Part shown: piece by piece, positions 1-4,755 of the stretch
How positions within the stretch are numbered: the first letter of the stretch is position 1
Layout of the letters: every line of letters starts with the position of its first letter
Source of the DNA: Spirosoma fluviale
GTDB taxonomy: Bacteria; Bacteroidota; Bacteroidia; Cytophagales; Spirosomataceae
Length of the DNA: 7,634 bases
Assembly: GCA_945860325.1 (NCBI GenBank)
Contig: CAMARL010000084.1
Coordinates: 1 to 7,634 of the forward strand
Direction: 5' to 3'
Notes under the pieces: generated by a model
Databases searched by the model: none
What the model was told of the DNA's origin: nothing
The model's input: only the letters and a program-made list of their open reading frames with translations
Position numbers and translations under genes: made by a program

Positions 1-362
1 TGGTATTTGAAATAGGAAACAATGCCCGAAATGGGATTGAAATTAATGTGCACATTTAAGGGTGACATAAAGATCGAAATCTGTCTGCGCTTACCGTTAA
101 AATATTCGGATTCTACGGTTTCTTCGATCACCACTACTTTTCCATCCGCTGGGGCAATAATATGTTGTGGATTTATTTCGGTATGCCGTTTCGGTACTCT
201 GAAAAATTGTAAAATGATCAAATAAAATAGAGAAGTAATGACAACAATGAATTCTCTTAGGTATTCTCGGTCTGGAAAAAGATAGGCAAAAAACGCATTG
301 ATGCCCAGGACAATAATGAGTGATGTGATTAATAAAGTCTTTCCTTCGCGGTGTAAGGTCAT
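1..362 (-). CDS. psd: Phosphatidylserine decarboxylase, N-terminal part (cut by window edge)
   Basis: The enzyme converts phosphatidylserine to phosphatidylethanolamine at the cytoplasmic membrane. Only 120 codons are visible, from the ATG at 360-362; the rest lies beyond the left edge. Two hydrophobic stretches, about residues 10-29 and 38-54, would anchor the protein. Then comes the family core: IIAPADGKV at 68-76, whose Asp73 matches the catalytic Asp, and SPLNVHIN at 100-107, whose His105 matches the catalytic His. The C-terminal LGST motif, where self-cleavage forms the pyruvoyl group, is outside the window, so an intact gene cannot be proven. The layout of short anchor plus PADG and VHxN fits the compact Psd form common in Bacteroidota. 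A good promoter match lies at 415-447. The gene diverges from the kelch-like gene at 524. The family call is firm. Confidence 0.9.
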   Translation of the reverse strand, partial: MTLHREGKTLLITSLIIVLGINAFFAYLFPDREYLREFIVVITSLFYLIILQFFRVPKRHTEINPQHIIAPADGKVVVIEETVESEYFNGKRRQISIFMSPLNVHINFNPISGIVSYFKY

Positions 363-414
363 AATTTAATTATTTCAATGGGTAGCTTATTGTTTTAAGC
401 TTAGATTTATAACT

Positions 415-447
415 CAAAATTAGCCATTTTCGTTTAAATTATGTCAA
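415..447 (-). promoter_or_regulatory. Promoter for psd
   Basis: Read on the minus strand, TAATTTTG (415-422) is an exact match to the Bacteroidota -7 consensus TAnnTTTG. A TTG (445-447) stands 22 bases upstream, within the usual -33 to -7 spacing. The upstream element reads TTGACA in full, so a sigma70-like reading (TTGACA, 17 bases, GCTAAT) also works. The predicted transcript start is near 408, giving a leader of about 45 bases before the psd ATG. This is the best promoter match in the window, but it rests on pattern only. Confidence 0.5.
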
Positions 448-498
448 GATTTCTCATTCATACGATAAGAATTATTTAAGTTTTATATAAAAAAATTG

Positions 499-506
499 CA
501 TTTTTG
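499..506 (+). promoter_or_regulatory. Weak -7-like element before the kelch-like gene
   Basis: CATTTTTG differs from TAnnTTTG only at the first base and lies 17 bases before the ATG at 524. No TTG is found at the expected distance upstream. The start of transcription would be near 513, leaving about 10 bases of leader. The surrounding sequence is so rich in A and T that chance matches are likely. Confidence 0.2.
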
Positions 507-523
507 GCTAGAATTAAATTTCG

Positions 524-1951
524 ATGAGCTATTTCAAATTATTCTTTTTCTTCCTTTTTCTTTCGTTAGCTAGACCAGTTTCTGCTCAAGTAGCTAAATG
601 GATCCATCCAAAGTCTGGAAATATTTACCAGATTAATTTTGAAACAAAAGAGTTCTTTGAAAATAAAGATGGGGCCCAATGGAAAAAAATAGCGGATCTA
701 AGCTTTCAAGATATTAAAAGTTATGATCTGATTTCGGGGAATAGGCACTACCAAGAAATCCCTATTCCAGGCTCAAGCATATCATATTTATTGGTTAGTT
801 GCACAGGTCAAGTATACCAATTAGATCGCAAAAATTGGACTTTAAAACGCATTGATCAAACTTTTTTTCGTGGGGCAAATTGCGCAGCGATTAAATTTAT
901 GCGAAATGGCGTATTGTATTCCTTTGGAGGATACGGATTTTGGCAATCTTCCAATGTGCTAACGAAATATGATCCTATTAATAAAGAATGGACAAGTATA
1001 GGAGTTAAGGGGGATGTGCCTGAGGCAATTAATGATGGAATTTCAGCATACCTTCCATCAAGAGATGTTTTTGTTACCATGGCTAATCTAAAAGTGAATG
1101 ATTCTAAATTGTATGAAAGTGCAATTATCGATTGGAACATCTATGAATACGGATTCAAGGATCATAATTTTATAAAAATTGGGGAAATTCATTTAGAAGA
1201 GTTAAAGAAATACTTGGAAAAAGACCTCTATCGGAATTTCTTATTCAACGGCAGGTATTTTATTTTGATCGATAAGTCCATTCAGGTGTATCGCTATGAT
1301 ACGATGATCATCATCGATCTTTTAGATAATTTCAAAACGTACCATTGGCTTAATTCAGGTAGATTACCTGTTATGGCAAATAATGACAACTTTAATGAGC
1401 AGGAAATACATTATATAGGGAAAGACACTTTGGCCTGGTCATCTAATTTTTCCTCAAAGAATTCAACAACTAAAAAATCTATTCAATACACCATTTCCAT
1501 TAAAGATCTTTTAGCTGATTCAGAATATATAGGAAAGCTTACAGATGAACCTTGGTATATTGAATTCTTTAAGGTTATTATGCTAAGCCTGGGAGTTTTA
1601 ACAAGTCTGTTTTTAATATTTATTGTTGGCAACCTGAAAAAAAACAGGCTTAGGCGTAAAATAAAAAATATTTTAGGAGAAAATGAGCAAAAGTTTCTTG
1701 ATTTCCTTTTGTTAAATTACAATCAAGGCTATGTCAACGGGCATCAATTAATCGCTTTTTTTGGTCGGCATAAAAGTGCTCCTGAATCTCAAAGACAATT
1801 TAGATCTAAGCTGATTGACAATTTTACGAAGTCTTTATCTTTAATTTTTCAAGACAAAAATATTTTGGATATTCAACAAGACGAGAAGGATCAAAGGATG
1901 TTGAACTATCGATTGAATAGTAAGATTTATAAAATTTTATCTAAGCTCTAG
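524..1951 (+). CDS. Kelch-like periplasmic protein with one membrane helix and a cytoplasmic tail
   Basis: I recognise the architecture but no named family. Residues 1-21 form a signal peptide with a very Phe-rich core and a likely cleavage after VSA, which supports the ATG at 524. Residues 22-345 are a beta-rich exported part. One kelch-like unit is visible at about 117-165: a Gly-Gly doublet at 135-136, aromatic residues Tyr137 and Trp140, then a DPINKEW turn. A single membrane helix spans about 348-369, followed by a basic stretch (372-382) that places the C-terminus in the cytoplasm. The tail (370-475) has a SQRQFRSKLI segment at 422-431 and DEKDQR at 453-458, and looks mainly helical. 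I infer a sensor that passes an envelope signal inward; neither ligand nor partner is visible. No kinase, HAMP or recognisable output domain is seen. Its GC content is below that of carB in sampled lines. The gene diverges from psd, and its stop codon abuts that of the lipoprotein gene. Confidence 0.75.
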   Translation: MSYFKLFFFFLFLSLARPVSAQVAKWIHPKSGNIYQINFETKEFFENKDGAQWKKIADLSFQDIKSYDLISGNRHYQEIPIPGSSISYLLVSCTGQVYQLDRKNWTLKRIDQTFFRGANCAAIKFMRNGVLYSFGGYGFWQSSNVLTKYDPINKEWTSIGVKGDVPEAINDGISAYLPSRDVFVTMANLKVNDSKLYESAIIDWNIYEYGFKDHNFIKIGEIHLEELKKYLEKDLYRNFLFNGRYFILIDKSIQVYRYDTMIIIDLLDNFKTYHWLNSGRLPVMANNDNFNEQEIHYIGKDTLAWSSNFSSKNSTTKKSIQYTISIKDLLADSEYIGKLTDEPWYIEFFKVIMLSLGVLTSLFLIFIVGNLKKNRLRRKIKNILGENEQKFLDFLLLNYNQGYVNGHQLIAFFGRHKSAPESQRQFRSKLIDNFTKSLSLIFQDKNILDIQQDEKDQRMLNYRLNSKIYKILSKL

Positions 1952-2506
1952 TTATTTCTGAAAGATGATGACGGGTTCAGTCTCAATCGTGTTACTTTGT
2001 TGGAATGCCTTGTCTTTAATGTAAATTTGAAACTTTAAGGTATCATTAAATTCAGTGAAAAGAGGTGAATAGCCTTTGTAGAAGGCATACACAAATTGAG
2101 TTGAATAGGAAATTGATCCTTCTATTGGACCCGGTTTTTGGTCGGGACGCAATTGGAAATTTATTAATCCACCTATTTTAGGGCTAAATAAGACAGGCAC
2201 ATATTTGCCATTTTTTTTCAATAATACATCCACCTCGAAATTTCTAAAGTCCTTGTATTTAGCATTTGCTTTCATTTCTGCAGCTGTAATTCCAAGGTCC
2301 CCATCGCCATCTTCAAAGCGAATACTCATAATAATGGAGTCGATTTTTGTTTTACCTCCAAAGCCATCATTACTTGTTTTGGTGATTTTTTGGATGGATT
2401 GAAATGAGATGGCCGGTGTGGTGCTAAATTCAGGTTCCTTCACGCAGCTCCATAAGAATAGCGTAATCAAAATAGTTAAACTGAATAAAAAACTTTTATT
2501 AGACAT
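1952..2506 (-). CDS. Small lipoprotein with a DGDGDLG motif
   Basis: This 184-residue protein has a lipoprotein signal: a hydrophobic stretch at 6-19 and the lipobox LWSC ending at Cys21, the residue that would be acylated. VKEPE follows the Cys; the Lys-Glu pair loosely resembles the Lys-(Asp/Glu) signal that sends some Bacteroidota lipoproteins to the cell surface. The key motif is FEDGDGDLG at 64-72. The alternating Asp66, Asp68 and Asp70 resemble a calcium-binding loop and recur in many small Bacteroidota lipoproteins of unknown role. The rest looks beta-rich, consistent with one compact extracytoplasmic domain. I cannot name a function. The ATG at 2504-2506 directly precedes the signal peptide. 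The gene diverges from the LuxE-like gene across 50 bases, and its TAA directly abuts the stop of the convergent kelch-like gene. Confidence 0.8.
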   Translation of the reverse strand: MSNKSFLFSLTILITLFLWSCVKEPEFSTTPAISFQSIQKITKTSNDGFGGKTKIDSIIMSIRFEDGDGDLGITAAEMKANAKYKDFRNFEVDVLLKKNGKYVPVLFSPKIGGLINFQLRPDQKPGPIEGSISYSTQFVYAFYKGYSPLFTEFNDTLKFQIYIKDKAFQQSNTIETEPVIIFQK

Positions 2507-2547
2507 CCAATGCTAAAATTAAGAATCGTAAAGTTAATGATTTGGTT

Positions 2548-2555
2548 TAATTTTG
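2548..2555 (+). promoter_or_regulatory. -7 element before the LuxE-like gene
   Basis: TAATTTTG is an exact TAnnTTTG match but ends only one base before the ATG at 2557. No clear TTG is found about 20 bases upstream. If it is used, transcription would begin near 2562, inside the annotated frame, which would favour the second ATG at 2578. Confidence 0.35.
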
Positions 2556-2556
2556 T

Positions 2557-3627
2557 ATGAAATTCGAAATAAAAGGTATGCAAGAAAATCCTGAGGCTGT
2601 GGAGTTGCAAATTGAAGTACTGAAACGTAAAGTTTTACAGGTGGATTCTTCTGGTTTTGAGGATTTGGCCATCGAAATATTTAATTTTCAGGCACTACAT
2701 AATCCCATATATCAGTCTTTTCTTAGGATGTTGGATTGTTCGGTGGATTCCGTTCGATCGATGGACCAAATACCTTTTTTGCCGATAGAGCTTTTTAAAA
2801 CATACCAAGTTCAGACGGGTTTCTCCCCGGTGCTTTTCGACTTTGAAAGTTCAGGTACTACTGGGCAAACACCTTCCAAACACGCCGTTTGTGATTCTGA
2901 ATTTTATAAAGAAAATTCACTGAATGCCTTTAATCATCTTTTTGGGTCACCGACGGATTATCACATTTTTGCCTTATTGCCCTCTTATTTGGAAAGAAAT
3001 ACGTCCAGTTTGGTTTTTATGATGGATCATTTCATTCAAGAATCAAAATCTGAATTTTCTGGATTTTATTTAAATCAATACCCTGAATTAGTAGCTCAAA
3101 TTAAAGAAGCGTTAAAAACCAATCGGAAAATTTGGCTGATGGGTGTGACTTTTGGACTGTTAGATTGGATTGATTCGGGTCAAGATTTTTCATTTTGGAA
3201 TGAGGCGATCAAAGAAGGTAGAATCATCGTGATGGAAACAGGAGGGATGAAGGGGCGTAGGGAAGAGTGGATTCGTGATCGAATTCATACTTACCTGATG
3301 GAGCACATGGGGTTTAACCAAGTGGCTTCTGAATATGGAATGACTGAATTGTTTTCTCAAGCCTATTCGTTTTCAGACGGAATTTTTGTCCCGGCTAAAA
3401 CCATGCGCGTGCTCTTGCGCGAGGTGAATGATCCATTTTCACTCGTAAAAATGCCAGGAAAAGTTGGTGGAATCAAAGTCATTGATTTGGCTAATATTGA
3501 ATCCTGCTCCTTTGTTGAGACGAAGGATTTAGGTTCATTGGAAGAAGATGGCATTCGATTTAAGGTACTAGGTCGCTTTGATAATTCAGAAATGAGAGGC
3601 TGTAGCATGATGGTTTCTGAGCCCTAG
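2557..3627 (+). CDS. LuxE-family acyl-protein synthetase
   Basis: This is a soluble enzyme of the LuxE / phenylacetate-CoA ligase-like branch of the adenylating superfamily, which activates a carboxylic acid with ATP and transfers the acyl group. Visible motifs in order: FLPIELFK in the N-terminal part; ESSGTTGQTP at 97-106, the phosphate-binding loop; METGGMKGRR at 226-235; SEYGMTELFSQAY at 258-270, the adenylate-binding core; and GRFDNSEMRGC at 339-349. At 356 residues it is close to the usual LuxE length. In luminous bacteria LuxE feeds fatty acids to a reductase for aldehyde synthesis. No luxA, B, C or D lies nearby, so the substrate and role here are unknown. The start is uncertain: ATG 2557 gives a slightly long N-terminus, and ATG 2578 (residue 8) fits the promoter match and family length better. 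It converges on moaE with a 10-base gap. Confidence 0.85.
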   Translation: MKFEIKGMQENPEAVELQIEVLKRKVLQVDSSGFEDLAIEIFNFQALHNPIYQSFLRMLDCSVDSVRSMDQIPFLPIELFKTYQVQTGFSPVLFDFESSGTTGQTPSKHAVCDSEFYKENSLNAFNHLFGSPTDYHIFALLPSYLERNTSSLVFMMDHFIQESKSEFSGFYLNQYPELVAQIKEALKTNRKIWLMGVTFGLLDWIDSGQDFSFWNEAIKEGRIIVMETGGMKGRREEWIRDRIHTYLMEHMGFNQVASEYGMTELFSQAYSFSDGIFVPAKTMRVLLREVNDPFSLVKMPGKVGGIKVIDLANIESCSFVETKDLGSLEEDGIRFKVLGRFDNSEMRGCSMMVSEP

Positions 3628-3637
3628 GTAATTTCGA

Positions 3638-4057
3638 TTAGGGATGTGGGACTAACCACGATGATCCATCCGTATAAAATTCATTTTTCCAAATGGGAAC
3701 TTCTTTTTTTAAGGTGTCGATTAACCATTGGCATGCCGCAAAAGCCTCCGCTCGATGCACACAAGTGACCCCGATGATCACTGCAATATCGCCTATTTCC
3801 AAAGGTCCGGTTCGATGACAAACCACGGTTTTGATGATGGGCCATTTATCTCCGGCTGCATTAACTAATCGTTCTATTTGTTTGACGGCCATGGGCGAAT
3901 AAGCCTCCATGGTTAGCGCATTGACTTCTTTTCCTTGATTTTTATTTCGGATGGTGCCTATGAACAAGCAAATTCCTCCAGCCTCTTCCGCTTGTAAAAA
4001 TTTGAATTGGGGGTCGATTAAAAGTGGGGAATCGATTAACTCAATTTTCTGCTCCAT
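3638..4057 (-). CDS. moaE: Molybdopterin synthase catalytic (large) subunit MoaE
   Basis: MoaE works with the thiocarboxylated small protein MoaD to insert two sulfurs into precursor Z (cyclic pyranopterin monophosphate), forming molybdopterin in the cytoplasm. Family signatures are all present: CLFIGTIRNKNQGKEV at 30-45, EAYSPMA at 51-57, HRTGPLEIGDIAV at 81-93, HRAEAFAAC at 101-109 and KKEVPIWKNE at 117-126. Lys117 and Lys124 have the same seven-residue spacing as the catalytic Lys119 and Lys126 of E. coli MoaE. The length, 139 residues, is normal (E. coli about 150). The ATG at 4055-4057 lies two bases after the folA stop, so the two genes almost certainly share one transcript. No moaA, moaC, moaD or mog gene is in the window, so the partners must be encoded elsewhere. 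Confidence 0.95.
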   Translation of the reverse strand: MEQKIELIDSPLLIDPQFKFLQAEEAGGICLFIGTIRNKNQGKEVNALTMEAYSPMAVKQIERLVNAAGDKWPIIKTVVCHRTGPLEIGDIAVIIGVTCVHRAEAFAACQWLIDTLKKEVPIWKNEFYTDGSSWLVPHP

Positions 4058-4059
4058 GT

Positions 4060-4548
4060 TTATTTTCGTTGATAGGTCAAAAAGCTATACTGATAGGTAT
4101 TTTTTTCATCAGTAACGCCTCTTTCTCGGGCTACCACTTCCCAGGTATCTGTTGGGATTTCCGGGAAATAAGTGTCCCCATCAAAAATATCATGTAGTTG
4201 GGTAACTAATATCTGATCCGCGACGGCAAGACTTAATTGGTATATTTCAGCGCCACCCACAATATAAATATCTTCTCTTGACATCGACTTAGCCTTTAAA
4301 AGGGCCTCTTCTAGTGAATTTGCAGTAATGATACCCGCTGGATTGAATTCAGTCTGACGCGTGATGGCGATCGTAGTCCGATTAGGTAAGGGCCGGCCGA
4401 TGGACTCATACGTTTTTCTCCCCATGATGATCACATGTCCCGTTGTGAGCGCTTTAAATCGCTGAAGGTCAGCAGGTAAATGCCAGATCAATGCATTGTT
4501 TTTGCCAATGACTCTATTTTCATCAAAAGCGACTAATATCTTTATCAA
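4060..4548 (-). CDS. folA: Dihydrofolate reductase
   Basis: The enzyme reduces dihydrofolate to tetrahydrofolate with NADPH, supplying one-carbon carriers for thymidylate, purine and methionine synthesis. The 162 residues align without gaps to the start of E. coli DHFR: Trp22, catalytic Asp27, Leu28, Phe31 and Arg57 are all in place. GRKTYESIG at 43-51 and IVGGAEIY at 96-103 form the cofactor site, and Thr116 matches E. coli Thr113. One residue is odd: position 21, almost always Pro before Trp22, is Ile (ATC codon, plus-strand 4486-4488). The start codon is TTG (4546-4548). No in-frame ATG lies between it and the upstream stop near 4594, and starting there gives exact E. coli numbering. It is the first gene of a folA-moaE unit and diverges from carB across 207 bases. 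Confidence 0.96.
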   Translation of the reverse strand: MIKILVAFDENRVIGKNNALIWHLPADLQRFKALTTGHVIIMGRKTYESIGRPLPNRTTIAITRQTEFNPAGIITANSLEEALLKAKSMSREDIYIVGGAEIYQLSLAVADQILVTQLHDIFDGDTYFPEIPTDTWEVVARERGVTDEKNTYQYSFLTYQRK

Positions 4549-4565
4549 TTGTTCTAATTTTTTAT

Positions 4566-4573
4566 CAAAAATA
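4566..4573 (-). promoter_or_regulatory. -7 element for the folA-moaE unit
   Basis: On the minus strand TATTTTTG matches TAnnTTTG exactly. It ends 17 bases before the TTG start codon, giving a predicted leader of about 10 bases. No TTG is found at the usual -33 distance, so support comes from the core element and its position only. Confidence 0.35.
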
Positions 4574-4661
4574 AGAGATTTTTCGGGATCTATTTAGCCC
4601 TATGCGGATATAAATGGATTTATGGAAAATTGATAAATTTATTTTCAATTATGCTTCCCAA

Positions 4662-4673
4662 TTTGAGCTCAAA
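4662..4673. promoter_or_regulatory. Perfect palindrome TTTGAGCTCAAA, candidate operator
   Basis: This 12-base sequence equals its own reverse complement and lies four bases upstream of the candidate carB -7 element (4678-4685), where a bound regulator could interfere with polymerase. The half-site TTTGAGC recurs at 4693-4699, 31 bases downstream, at about the predicted transcript start. A distance of about three helical turns would put both sites on the same face of the DNA. No regulator is known to me for this sequence, so the role is inferred from symmetry and position. Confidence 0.25.
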
Positions 4674-4677
4674 CCAC

Positions 4678-4685
4678 TAATTTTG
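4678..4685 (+). promoter_or_regulatory. -7 element for carB
   Basis: TAATTTTG is an exact TAnnTTTG match. The predicted transcript start is near 4692, giving a leader of about 64 bases before the GTG at 4756. The only nearby TTG (4663-4665) is 12 bases upstream, too close for a normal -33 element, and it sits inside the palindrome. The leader shows no clear terminator hairpin, so attenuation of the PyrR kind is not suggested. Confidence 0.4.
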
Positions 4686-4755
4686 TACAATTTTTGAGCC
4701 ATACTGAAAGGCCCATCATTTTTGAAATTATAACGCTTTAAATTTATACCATCCT

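Noticed and set aside
22..225. Plus-strand reading frame across the psd fragment
   Set aside because: The opposite strand encodes the conserved PADG and VHxN motifs of phosphatidylserine decarboxylase here.
856..1140. Minus-strand reading frame of 94 codons inside the kelch-like gene
   Set aside because: It is antisense to a gene with a clear signal peptide and membrane helix, and its translation shows no family motif.
2205..2402. Plus-strand reading frame inside the lipoprotein gene
   Set aside because: It is a shadow of the DGDGDLG-coding strand, with no motif of its own.
2514..2521. TAATTTTA on the minus strand as a -7 element for the lipoprotein gene
   Set aside because: The last base of the core does not fit TAnnTTTG, no TTG lies at the -33 distance, and such matches are common in AT-rich spacers.
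3363..3608. Minus-strand reading frame inside the LuxE-like gene
   Set aside because: The plus strand carries conserved adenylation motifs through this stretch.
4628..4650. Inverted repeat AATTGA / TCAATT in the folA-carB spacer
   Set aside because: The six-pair, mostly A-T stem with an 11-base loop is too weak and too likely by chance to call a terminator or operator.
4692..4755. Riboswitch or attenuator in the carB leader
   Set aside because: The leader is only about 64 bases, with no strong hairpin followed by T residues and no aptamer pattern I recognise.
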